From positions 1 through 64,000 of the forward strand of contig NZ_POAF01000001.1 in NCBI RefSeq assembly GCF_003309065.1: a stretch of DNA of 64,000 nucleotides, written 5' to 3'. The position numbers and the translations under genes were made by a program. The notes beneath the pieces were generated by a model, which was not told where the DNA came from, did no database searches, and was given only the letters and a program-made list of their open reading frames with translations. Numbering within the stretch: position 1 is the first letter of the stretch; the number at the start of each line of letters is the position of its first letter. Of this stretch, positions 27,050-35,134 are shown piece by piece. The stretch comes from Glutamicibacter soli. GTDB lineage: Bacteria > Actinomycetota > Actinomycetes > Actinomycetales > Micrococcaceae.

Positions 27050-27607
27050 CTACGTGGGTTCGGCCGCGAGGCGAAGCTGGACCAGCGTCATGCTGTGGTT
27101 GCGGTTCACAATCTCGAAACCTTCGGCCCGGAAGCTGCTGAGCACGCCGGTGAACAGCCCGGCGCTGTTTTTCGCATTGATCGCCGTGTCGGTGGGGCGG
27201 GCGCGCAGGAACTCGGCCCCGGCATCCCGCGCATGCCCGATCGCCGCGCGCAGCAGTTCGCGGGCAACCCCGCGTTTCCGGTAGCCGTCGCGGACCACGA
27301 AGCAGGTCAGCGCCCAGATTGAGTGCGCCGCCTGGTGGCCCCGCGGCTTGAATCGGGGATAGCGCGTGCTCGGCCCGACCTGCACCCAACCGGCGGGCTC
27401 GCCGTCCGCGTAGGCCACCAGACCGGCCGGGACCTCCTGGGTGCAGACCTGCGTCTGCAGCGCCAAGTCGTTGGCATCGGCGCCCTGGTTCCAGTTCTCG
27501 TCGATAAAGTACTGGCACTTGCACCAGGAAGGATCGCCGGTCATGCCGAAAATCTGCCGGATGTCGTTCAACCGCTCGGCATCCGCCGGAAAGATCTCGA
27601 TGCTCAT
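27050..27607 (-). CDS. GNAT family N-acetyltransferase
   Basis: An acetyl-CoA-dependent acetyltransferase of 185 residues. The cofactor motif A is visible as CFVVRDGYRKRGVARELLRAAIGHARDAGA (about 106-135), including the R/Q-x-x-G-x-A loop. The N-terminal CKCQYFIDENWNQG with paired cysteines is typical of a DUF-like GNAT group with unknown substrate. ATG 27607 begins the conserved MSIEIFPAD; the frame is open to 28009 but the upstream part is antisense to the VOC gene. Divergent from that VOC gene. Confidence 0.8.
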   Translation of the reverse strand: MSIEIFPADAERLNDIRQIFGMTGDPSWCKCQYFIDENWNQGADANDLALQTQVCTQEVPAGLVAYADGEPAGWVQVGPSTRYPRFKPRGHQAAHSIWALTCFVVRDGYRKRGVARELLRAAIGHARDAGAEFLRARPTDTAINAKNSAGLFTGVLSSFRAEGFEIVNRNHSMTLVQLRLAAEPT

Positions 27608-27731
27608 TCTGCCTGCCTGTTTCTCGTCTGGGAGCCGCCGAATCTGCTTGGACCCGTCGCACCGCGGGCGTAGCATGAGGCGCAATAACCTGCGCCTAAA
27701 GTACCGGAAACCCCGTGGAGAGGGAAGAGCC

Positions 27732-28190
27732 ATGAGCCATGCACCAATGCCCCAGATCAAGAGGTTCGACCATGTCGGCGTCACGGTGTCGAACCTGGAA
27801 GCGGTGACCGAGTTCTTCGTGGAGCTGGGCCTGGAGGTCCAGGGAAGCCAGGAAGGCATGGAGGGGGAGTTCCTCGACACCGTCTGCGGCATCCCGGATT
27901 CGCGCACCAATATCGTGATGCTCGCGGTGCCAGGAACCGAAGTCTGCATCGAGCTGTCCAGCTTCGACCGCCCGGCGCCGGGGCCCGGGCAGCCTCGGGC
28001 GATGGCCAACGAACTGGGTCTGCGCAGCCTGGCCTTCGAAGTGGAGGACCTGCCCCTGCTGGTGGGCCGGCTGCAGGAACGCGGCTACGGGCTGATCGGG
28101 GGCATCGGCGAATACGAGGGCATCTGGTCCATGGCCTACATCCGTGGTCCCGAGGGGTTGATCATCGCGTTGGCGCAACGACTATCGTAG
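27732..28190 (+). CDS. VOC family protein (glyoxalase/epimerase-like)
   Basis: A 152-residue vicinal oxygen chelate protein with FDHVGVTVSNLEAVTEFFVELGLEVQG at the start (metal His14), CIELSSF in the middle, LAFEVEDLPLLVGRL and the C-terminal YIRGPEGLIIALAQRL with a Glu ligand. The spacing resembles methylmalonyl-CoA epimerase or lactoylglutathione-lyase-like proteins, but the substrate is not determinable. GGAGAGGGAAGAG is a strong ribosome site 2-10 nt before the ATG. Confidence 0.82.
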   Translation: MSHAPMPQIKRFDHVGVTVSNLEAVTEFFVELGLEVQGSQEGMEGEFLDTVCGIPDSRTNIVMLAVPGTEVCIELSSFDRPAPGPGQPRAMANELGLRSLAFEVEDLPLLVGRLQERGYGLIGGIGEYEGIWSMAYIRGPEGLIIALAQRLS

Positions 28191-28857
28191 GGCGACGTCC
28201 TATGCGGTGAATATCTTTTCAAAGACTACTTCGGGATTGCCCGAGCTGCAGTTAACAAGCTTCAACAATTCAAAGCATCGAGGCTCTGCTCCTCGACGCG
28301 TTGGCGTGGCATTGCCGCCTTTCCTTGGACGGCAGCAATCAACAGCCGACCTGCTGTGGTGGAAGTTCGCTTTCTGGTATTTCTGGATCTCAGTGGAAGC
28401 ACAGTCCCTTTTGGGCATCACCCGCGATGGTCCAAAGATCTACCATGTATCGCACTCAGGAAGCCTGGATCATTCGTCCAATCAACGGCTCAGATACGGT
28501 CCAGCAATAGCACCTCCTGGAGACGGTTCCTGTTGAGCCGCCTAAGATATAGCGTGCTCAGCGGATTAGCGCTTCTGCTTTCCGGTATTTGTGGTCGATA
28601 TTCCCATTAGCGATGCGCGGGATGATGAATTTCTGGCCCAATCTCGTTACACCGATATGCAGACAAATTCTAGGTTCCATGGAATACGGTATTGCCATGG
28701 ACTCGGCTATCGCTGCAACTTTGGCAGTACAGCCGACAGGGCGGATTCATCCTGAGAATGATTAGAAGCGTCCCCCAGCACTTCGGTCGGGTTAAGAGAA
28801 TTCCATTCGTCCTGTCTTTGCTGGCTTTCATTTTTTGGTTTTGCCCTGGCAAGGTAG

Positions 28858-29232
28858 CTGCCGCCATTTGTTCTGGATGATTCTTTCTGGCGGTCATTTT
28901 GGTCTGGGCCGCCAGCTGCAGGCATCTTCGCAGTGGCGGCCGCGAGTGTCGCGTACGCGGCAACGGTTTACTGCTCCAGTGTCACGAAGGCAACAGCGGC
29001 GGAAGAAAGCGCCAGAAAACAAGTTGAATGGGCAATCGACATGGCTGTGTCGGATTCGAGCGCCAAGCGCATAGTCGGACTTAGCTTCATCGACGTGCTG
29101 CTTGGGAAGCATGGTGCTGTCTTGGAAGAGTTAATGTACCAAGTGGTCCTGCAAGGTTCGGGATCGGTTGTAGACGATGAAGAGGCAGCAGGCGATAATG
29201 AACGTGAGGCAGATGATGACTATGCGATCTAG
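28858..29232 (+). pseudogene. Remnant of a small membrane protein
   Basis: From the codon after a TAG at 28855 the frame reads through DDSFWRSFWSGPPAAGIFAV, a membrane helix, then a soluble part (KQVEWAIDMAVSDSSAKRIVGLSFIDVL). The pattern of an FWSGPPAAG helix followed by QW-A-D-A and VGL repeats resembles small actinobacterial membrane proteins of unknown function. The only start codon in frame, GTG 28933, lies inside the helix, so the 5' end seems lost. Confidence 0.5.
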
Positions 29233-29407
29233 CGAAATAGGCTTTCTGAGCCAGCGAATTCAGTCAGGTCAGGCCGAACCGATTTCGGATTTCGAAAAAG
29301 AGCTGGCAGAAAAGATCATGCGCAAATACGAAGACAAGTACGGCCAAAAGAAGACTGCGGGATTCGTCGATCGTGAACGCCGTCAGGTTTTGCATCGAGC
29401 CAGCTAG
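29177..29407 (+). CDS. Small hypothetical protein
   Basis: A 76-residue charged helical protein (DFEKELAEKIMRKYEDKYGQKK). It overlaps the end of the membrane-protein remnant by 56 bp in another frame. Start uncertain: ATG 29177, or internal methionines such as that of MRSSEIGF. No family recognised. Lower GC than neighbours, consistent with the surrounding acquired stretch. Confidence 0.4.
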   Translation: MKRQQAIMNVRQMMTMRSSEIGFLSQRIQSGQAEPISDFEKELAEKIMRKYEDKYGQKKTAGFVDRERRQVLHRAS

Positions 29408-29643
29408 TACTACGTCAACCGGTTTCGAGCCGCAATTCCACGAGCTGTCCTAGTTTGAGGGGTCTCGCTTCCTCATCCAGGAGCCATGGCGCAAAGAGCC
29501 GAGAGGAATTCTTTCCGGAGTTAGCGCCTCGACAGGCATATTGGATATCGGTCTTCCTTCTGCCCGCCTAATACCTGCTTGAAGTAACGTCCGACGTCGG
29601 TTGGCTGCTTGGCAGGCGCTACACGTACCCCTAAGCACTTGCG

Positions 29644-29673
29644 GGCCCCGCCATCCGGGAGGACGGCGGGGCC
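29644..29673 (-). terminator. Terminator of the acyl-CoA oxidase gene
   Basis: A 13-bp stem with one mismatch (GGCCCCGCC pairing with GGCGGGGCC, plus four more positions) with a 4-nt loop, about 30 bp beyond the oxidase stop. Confidence 0.65.
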
Positions 29674-29704
29674 GGCAGGCATTCACGCGGTTCGGCGGTT
29701 CAGG

Positions 29705-31726
29705 CTAGGCCTTGGCGCCGCTCTTGCGCAGGGACTTCTCGCTGACCGGGGCGTTGTCGCTGGCGCGCAGGCGGCGGAAGTATTCCATCGCTTCGTCCTG
29801 GCGCTGGGACTCGATTCCGGAGGAGATCTCCGCGCGCAGGTGCTCCTGGGTGTAGCCGAAGGCGTCGACCAGGTCCTGGGCGTGCGGGCGCAGTCGGGCG
29901 AGCAGCCGGTTGACGTACTCGGGCAGGGTGCGGGCACGCTGCATGGACAGGCGCCCGTTGGCCAGGAACCAGCCCAGGTCGTCCTCGATCACGGTCAGCG
30001 CGAAGACGTCGCGCAGCCAGGTCAGCACCTCCTTGGTGGCCGGATCCTGGATCTTGGCCAGGGCGGCGGTGAAGGCCTCCCAGCGCAGCAGCTGTCCGTG
30101 GTCGCGGGCTGCGGAGATGAGCAGGTCCTGGTTCTCGTTGAAGGCATTGGCCGCCTTCACCGGGTCCTTGCCCGCGGCGCGCAGCGCGCCGGCGACCTCG
30201 ACGACCTTGGCGTTGATGCGCTCGGTGAGCAGCGCGCGCTGGTTGGCGGGGTCCTTGAAGAAGTTCGCGCTCTTGCGCTCGTCGCTCACGTCGGCGAAGG
30301 ACTGGCCCACGCCGCGCAGCCCGAAGCGGTGCAGGGCGGTGCTGCCGACCTGTTTGGCCACGTAGCGGGCCACCGCGCCGGTATCCAGCTTGCGGAACTC
30401 CGAGGCGTAGTCGGTGAGCAGGCGCTTGCCCACCAGCTGCAGCAGCACGTTGTTGTCGCCCTCGAAGGTGACGTAGATGTCCAGGTCGTTGTAGAGCTGG
30501 TTGAACCGGTTCTTGGCCATGTAGCCCGAGCCGCCGCAGGCCTCGCGCGATTCCTGGATGGTGTCCAGCGCGTCCCAGGTGCTCAGCGGCTTCAGCGCCG
30601 CGGCCAGGGTCTCCAGGTCCTGCCGGTCCTCGTCGGTGTCCTCGCGGCCGGAAAAGACCGCGTCGAACTTGTCCAGCAGGTCGTCGTGCGCGAAGGAGGA
30701 GGCGTAGGTGCGGGCCACACGCGTGAGCAGGCGGCGCTGGTGGCGCTGGTAGTCGAGCAGCGTGGTCTCCTCGGTGTCCGAGGTAGAGTTGAACTGGCGG
30801 CGCTGGTTCGCGTAGGTCACCGCGATCTGCAGGGCGATCTTCGAGGCGCTGGTGGCGGCACCGTCCAGCGAGACGCGGCCCTGGACCAGGGTGCCGAGCA
30901 TGGTGAAGAAGCGGCGGCCCGGGGAGGCGATCGGGGAGCTGTAGCTGCCGTCGGCGGCGACGTCGCCGTAGCGGTTGAGCAGGTTGGTGCGCGGCACACG
31001 CACCTTGGTGAAGTGCAGCCGGCCGTTATCGATGCCGTTCAGCCCGCCCTTCAGGCCGTCGTCCTCGCCGCCGACGCCGTCCAGGAACTGCCCGTCCTGA
31101 TCGCGGATCGGCACATAGAAGCAATGCACGCCATGGTTCACGCCCTTGGTGATCAGCTGGGCGAAGACGGTGGCTGCCTTGCCGTGCAGCGCCGCGTTGC
31201 CCAGGAATTCCTTCCAGGCGGCCTTGAACGGGGTGTGGATGACGAATTCCTCGGTGTCCTCGTCATAGGTGGCGGTGGTGGCGACGGCTGCGACGTCCGA
31301 GCCGTGGCCGATTTCGGTCATCGCGAAGGCGCCGGGGGTCTTCAGGCTCATGGCGTCCGGCAGCCACTTGGCGTGGTGCTCCGCGGTGCCCAGGTGCAGG
31401 ATCGCCCCCGCGAACAGGCCCCACTGCACGCCTGCCTTGATCTGCAGCGACGGGTCGGCGGCAACCAGTTCCTCGAAAGAGGCCAGCGAGCCGCCGTGGT
31501 CGTCGTGGCCGCCGAACTGTGCCGGGAAGGCGCGCTGCACCGCCTGCTCCTGGACCAGGATGCCCAGCTGCTGAAGCACGCGGGCGCGGTGCGCGTCCAT
31601 CGGCAGCGAGGGGTCGCGCTGCAGCTCGGGGCGGGCGGCGCGGGCGCGCGAGGCCTTGCGGACCTCGGCGTAGGGGCCGAGCAGCTGCTCGGCCAGGGCC
31701 TTGACGTCGATGCGGGTCTCACTCAT
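29705..31726 (-). CDS. Acyl-CoA oxidase
   Basis: A flavoprotein of 673 residues. It would oxidise acyl-CoA to trans-2-enoyl-CoA and pass electrons to O2, giving H2O2. The length and motifs fit oxidases, not the ~380-residue dehydrogenases: FAMTEIGHGSDVAAV (FAD/substrate site, about 134-148), GRVSLDGAATSASKIALQIAV, YANQRRQFN, REACGGSGYMAKNR, and TFEGDNNVLLQ containing the predicted catalytic Glu (about residue 425). AAAGGTACCGAC gives a ribosome site. It lies downstream of tetR on the same strand and faces away from the thiolase operon, completing a beta-oxidation set. Confidence 0.9.
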   Translation of the reverse strand: MSETRIDVKALAEQLLGPYAEVRKASRARAARPELQRDPSLPMDAHRARVLQQLGILVQEQAVQRAFPAQFGGHDDHGGSLASFEELVAADPSLQIKAGVQWGLFAGAILHLGTAEHHAKWLPDAMSLKTPGAFAMTEIGHGSDVAAVATTATYDEDTEEFVIHTPFKAAWKEFLGNAALHGKAATVFAQLITKGVNHGVHCFYVPIRDQDGQFLDGVGGEDDGLKGGLNGIDNGRLHFTKVRVPRTNLLNRYGDVAADGSYSSPIASPGRRFFTMLGTLVQGRVSLDGAATSASKIALQIAVTYANQRRQFNSTSDTEETTLLDYQRHQRRLLTRVARTYASSFAHDDLLDKFDAVFSGREDTDEDRQDLETLAAALKPLSTWDALDTIQESREACGGSGYMAKNRFNQLYNDLDIYVTFEGDNNVLLQLVGKRLLTDYASEFRKLDTGAVARYVAKQVGSTALHRFGLRGVGQSFADVSDERKSANFFKDPANQRALLTERINAKVVEVAGALRAAGKDPVKAANAFNENQDLLISAARDHGQLLRWEAFTAALAKIQDPATKEVLTWLRDVFALTVIEDDLGWFLANGRLSMQRARTLPEYVNRLLARLRPHAQDLVDAFGYTQEHLRAEISSGIESQRQDEAMEYFRRLRASDNAPVSEKSLRKSGAKA

Positions 31727-31781
31727 GTCGGTACCTTTCGTTCACTGCACAATGTTGATGGGTTGGGTGTCGGGATGGTTG

Positions 31782-32435
31782 CTAGCGGGCGGCGATGCCG
31801 TGGACCAGCCAGCGGCTCAGTTCGTCGGCCAGTGCGGCCAAGCTGGGTTTGCCGCCGCTCTCGGGCTGGCGCAGCCACTGCTCGCCGGCGGCGCGCACCA
31901 TGCCCAGCGCCGCGCGCGGCCAGAGGCTGATCGCGGTGGCGCCGGCGGCGGCCGGCAGTCCGGTCAGCCGCTGGGCGATCAGCGAGCTGATCTCCTCGAA
32001 GAAGTCGTTCAGCGCGCCGGAGGCGTCGTCGGTGGCACCGGAGTCCCGGGGGACTGCGGTGACGAAGAAGTAGAGGTTGGGGGAGTTCGCCGCCAGTTCC
32101 AGGTAGGCGGTGACCATCGCGTGCAGCGCGCTGGCCTCGTCCTGCTTGGCCAGGCCCGCGGCGATCACCCGCTGGCGGAAGTCGTTGATGACCATCGCGC
32201 CCAGCGCCTGGCGCAGCCCTTCCTTGTCCCCGAAGTAGCGGTAGTAGACCGGCTTGGAGGTCTTGGCGTGGTTCGCGATCTCTTGGATTGAAACCTGCGG
32301 GCCGAGCTGGTGCACCGCCTTGCGGGCGAGCTTGAGCAGCTCCTCGTGGCGGGCGGTGCGGTGGGCCTCCCAGCGGGAGGCGCGGCCGTCGGCTGCCGGG
32401 TCGAATACTTCGGTGATCTTGTTCACGTTACTCAC
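31782..32435 (-). CDS. TetR family transcriptional regulator
   Basis: A 217-residue regulator with an N-terminal helix-turn-helix (about 26-70: ELLKLARKAVHQLGPQ, SIQEIANHAKTSKPVYYRYFGDKEGLRQAL) and a C-terminal ligand-binding domain. Its position between the oxidase and the divergent thiolase operon suggests it represses both in the absence of an acyl-CoA signal; that is inference. The GTG 32435 start lacks a good ribosome site. A second GTG at 32426 is possible. The intergenic region holds two ACAGTA repeats one or two turns apart. Confidence 0.85.
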   Translation of the reverse strand: MSNVNKITEVFDPAADGRASRWEAHRTARHEELLKLARKAVHQLGPQVSIQEIANHAKTSKPVYYRYFGDKEGLRQALGAMVINDFRQRVIAAGLAKQDEASALHAMVTAYLELAANSPNLYFFVTAVPRDSGATDDASGALNDFFEEISSLIAQRLTGLPAAAGATAISLWPRAALGMVRAAGEQWLRQPESGGKPSLAALADELSRWLVHGIAAR

Positions 32436-32461
32436 AGTATCATGTACTCTTGGTTACAGTA
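32427..32461. promoter_or_regulatory. Possible TetR-binding region of the beta-oxidation locus
   Basis: ACAGTA occurs at 32434-32439 and 32456-32461, 22 bp apart (two helical turns), each preceded by a GTTAC element. The spacing would put two regulator dimers on one DNA face between tetR and the thiolase gene. Functional assignment is inference. Confidence 0.35.
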
Positions 32462-32501
32462 ATACCTGTCACATCAAATTCCCTTTAGGAGTTCAACCCA
32501 G

Positions 32502-33797
32502 ATGAGCCAGCCCTCAGTGCGCAATGCCGTGATCATCGGTGGCAACCGCATCCCGTTCGCCCGGTCAAACACCGCCTACGTCAACGCCTCCAACCAGGAC
32601 ATGTTCACCGCCGCGCTGGAAGGCCTGGTGGCGCGCTTCGGGCTGCAGGGGCAGCGCCTCGGCGCCGTCGCCGGCGGCGCGGTGCTCAAGCACTCCAAGG
32701 ACTTCAACCTGGTCCGCGAATCCGTGCTGGGCAGCTCGCTGGACCCTGCCACCCCTGCCTACGACGTGCAGATGGCCTGCGCCACCGGCATGGAGGCCAT
32801 CGGCTCGCTGGCCAACAAGATCAAGCTGGGCCAGATCGAATCCGGCATCGGCGGCGGCGTGGACACCACCTCCGACGCGCCGATCGCGGTCTCCGAATCG
32901 CTGCGCGGCATCCTATTGGAGCTCTCCCGCGCCAGGTCCACCAAGGCCAAGCTGGCGGCGCTGGCCAAGATCCGCCCCTCGCACCTGGCGCCCAGCGCCC
33001 CGGGCACCGGCGAGCCGCGCACCGGGTTGTCCATGGGCGACCACCAGGCGTTGACCACCAAGGCCTGGAACATCACCCGCGAAGCCCAGGACGAGCTGGC
33101 GCTGGCAAGCCACCTGAACCTGGCCGCCGCCTACGACCGCGGCTTCTTCAACGACCTGCTGACCCCGTTCAAGGGGCTTTCGCGCGACAACAACCTGCGC
33201 GCCGACTCCACCCTTGAGAAGCTGGCCAAGCTCAAGCCCGCCTTCGGCAAGAACCTGGGCGAGGCGGCCACCATGACCGCCGGCAACTCCACCCCGCTGA
33301 CCGACGGCGCCTCCACGGTGCTGCTGGGCAGCGAGGAATTCGCCGCCGCGCACGATCTGCCGATGCTGGCGAACTTCGTGGACTTCGAGGCCGCCGCGGT
33401 GGACTTCGTGCACGGCGCCGAGGGCCTGCTCATGGCCCCTGCCTACGCCACCGCCCGCCTGCTGGAGCGCAACAACCTGGCCCTGCAGGACTTCGACTTC
33501 TACGAGATCCACGAGGCCTTCGCCGGCACCGTGCTCGCCACGCTGGCCGCCTGGGAGGACGAGACGTTCTGCCGTGAGAAGCTGGGACTGGATGCGCCGC
33601 TGGGGGCCATCGACCGGGGCAAGCTGAATGTGAACGGCTCCTCGCTGGCGGCCGGGCACCCGTTCGCCGCCACCGGCGGGCGCATCATCGCCAGCACCGC
33701 CAAGATGCTGGCAGAAAAGGGCAGCGGCCGCGCACTGGTTTCCGTGTGCGCCGCCGGAGGCCAGGGAGTCGTCGCGATCGTGGAGGCACGCAAGTAA
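32502..33797 (+). CDS. Acetyl-CoA C-acyltransferase (thiolase, FadA2-like)
   Basis: It cleaves 3-oxoacyl-CoA with CoA. In the 431-residue protein the nucleophile is Cys in QMACATGMEAI (about residue 90), with the C-terminal catalytic His in NVNGSSLAAGHPFAATGGR (about 386) and the Cys in LVSVCAAGGQG (about 417). Gene order with the FabG4-like and MaoC genes matches mycobacterial fadA2-fabG4-htdX. AGGAG precedes the ATG. Its stop overlaps the next start as TAATG, so translation is coupled. Confidence 0.92.
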   Translation: MSQPSVRNAVIIGGNRIPFARSNTAYVNASNQDMFTAALEGLVARFGLQGQRLGAVAGGAVLKHSKDFNLVRESVLGSSLDPATPAYDVQMACATGMEAIGSLANKIKLGQIESGIGGGVDTTSDAPIAVSESLRGILLELSRARSTKAKLAALAKIRPSHLAPSAPGTGEPRTGLSMGDHQALTTKAWNITREAQDELALASHLNLAAAYDRGFFNDLLTPFKGLSRDNNLRADSTLEKLAKLKPAFGKNLGEAATMTAGNSTPLTDGASTVLLGSEEFAAAHDLPMLANFVDFEAAAVDFVHGAEGLLMAPAYATARLLERNNLALQDFDFYEIHEAFAGTVLATLAAWEDETFCREKLGLDAPLGAIDRGKLNVNGSSLAAGHPFAATGGRIIASTAKMLAEKGSGRALVSVCAAGGQGVVAIVEARK

Positions 33798-35134
33798 TGG
33801 CAGACAAGTACATGGAACTGGTCAACACCGGCATGACCAAGAAGCTCGCGAAGCTGCTGGGCCTGCCGCGCCCGCCGCGGCTGCGCCGCTACGGGGAAAC
33901 CACCCCGCTGCTGCCCGGCCCGGTGCTGGTGCTGGGCAGCTCGGCCCGCGCCCAGGAACTGAGCGACACGCTGATGGGCTGGGACCTGGACGTGCGCCGC
34001 CACGATGCCGGGGACGCGAAGCTGGGCGGGCTGGTGCTGCTACTGGACGAGCTCACCCACCCCGAGCAGCTCTCGCCGCTGATGCTCGCCGCCGGCGCGG
34101 CGCTGCGCAAGCTGGTGCCCGGGGCCCGCGTGGTCTCGATTTCCCGCCCGGCGCTGGACACCGACGCCCCGGCCCTGGCTGCGGTGCGCCAGGGCATCGA
34201 CGGCGCCATGCGCTCCTTGGGCCGCGAAATGCGCGGCGGGGCCACCGCCAACGGCATCGTGCTCACCGAGGGCACCGACCTGCTCAGCCCCGGAACCCTT
34301 GGCGCGCTGCGCTTCTTCTTCTCCGGACGCAGCGCCTACGTGGACGGGCAGTTCCTCACCGTGCGCAGCACCGACGGCGAGCTGCCTGCCGACTTCCACA
34401 AGCCGCTGGCTGGCAAGGTTGCCGTGGTCACCGGCGCCGCGCGCGGCATCGGCGCCTCGATCGCCCGCACCCTGGCCCGCGACGGCGCCCAGCTGGTGGT
34501 GGTGGACATGCCCGCCGCCGGCGAGGCGCTGGCCGCGGTAGCCAACCAGATCGGCGCGACCACCCTGCAGCTGGACGTCACCGCGAAGGACGCCGCGCAG
34601 CAGATCATGGACCACGCCATCGGCCGCCACGGTTCGCTGGACATCGTCGTGCACAACGCAGGCATCACCCGCGACAAGCTGCTGGCCAACATGGACGCGG
34701 CCCGCTGGGATTCGGTGATCGCGGTGAACATCGCCTCGCAGCTGCGCATGAACGAGGCGTTCCTCGCCGCCAAGCTGCCGGGGCTGCGCGTGGTCTCGCT
34801 GGCCTCCACCTCCGGCATCGCCGGAAACCGCGGGCAGACCAACTACGCCGCCTCCAAGGGCGGGGTGATCGGCATGGTGCGCTCCAGCGCCAAGCTGTTC
34901 GCCGAGCAGGGCGGCTCCATCGCCGCGGTGGCCCCGGGCTTCATCGAAACCGAGATGACCGCCAAGATCCCGCTGGGCACCCGCACCGTGGCGCGCATGG
35001 TGCTGCCCTCGCTGATGCAGGGCGGGCTGCCGCAGGACGTCGCCGAGGCGATCTCCTTCCTCAGCTCGGACGCCGCCGCCGGCCTGAACGGCCAGGTGCT
35101 GCGCGTGTGCGGGCAGTCGCTGGTGGGTGCCTAG
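33797..35134 (+). CDS. FabG4-like high-molecular-weight 3-oxoacyl/3-hydroxyacyl reductase
   Basis: An SDR of 445 residues. Residues 1-200 form a flavodoxin-like N-terminal domain found in high-molecular-weight FabGs. The C-terminal Rossmann domain (about 205-445) has VVTGAARGIGASI (about 212), VHNAGITRD, LASTSGIAG (Ser) and YAASKGG (Tyr/Lys). In mycobacteria FabG4 is NADH-dependent and works on CoA or ACP thioesters, probably in beta-oxidation direction. Start ATG 33797 overlaps the thiolase stop; the frame continues upstream into the thiolase gene only by chance. Confidence 0.88.
   Translation: MADKYMELVNTGMTKKLAKLLGLPRPPRLRRYGETTPLLPGPVLVLGSSARAQELSDTLMGWDLDVRRHDAGDAKLGGLVLLLDELTHPEQLSPLMLAAGAALRKLVPGARVVSISRPALDTDAPALAAVRQGIDGAMRSLGREMRGGATANGIVLTEGTDLLSPGTLGALRFFFSGRSAYVDGQFLTVRSTDGELPADFHKPLAGKVAVVTGAARGIGASIARTLARDGAQLVVVDMPAAGEALAAVANQIGATTLQLDVTAKDAAQQIMDHAIGRHGSLDIVVHNAGITRDKLLANMDAARWDSVIAVNIASQLRMNEAFLAAKLPGLRVVSLASTSGIAGNRGQTNYAASKGGVIGMVRSSAKLFAEQGGSIAAVAPGFIETEMTAKIPLGTRTVARMVLPSLMQGGLPQDVAEAISFLSSDAAAGLNGQVLRVCGQSLVGA

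Larger units (their letters stand above)
28191..29636. other. AT-richer, decayed accessory stretch
   Basis: This 1.45-kb segment is visibly less GC-rich than its surroundings and has no long, codon-biased reading frame. It contains a 5'-truncated membrane-protein remnant and one small plausible gene at its right end, annotated separately. In 28191-28857 I see only short frames with no recognisable protein. No transposase, integrase or terminal repeats are identifiable. Confidence 0.6.

Noticed and set aside
27608-28009. N-terminal extension of the GNAT gene upstream of 27607
   Set aside because: It is antisense to the VOC gene and lacks acetyltransferase similarity; MSIEIFPAD is the natural start.
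28207-28610. Short overlapping frames in both directions
   Set aside because: No similarity to any protein I know and no ribosome site; treated as non-coding decayed DNA.
29450-29686. 78-codon minus-strand frame
   Set aside because: It overlaps the oxidase terminator hairpin and begins within it.
29609-31930. Open frame antisense to the acyl-CoA oxidase
   Set aside because: Low-complexity translation; the oxidase has all family motifs.
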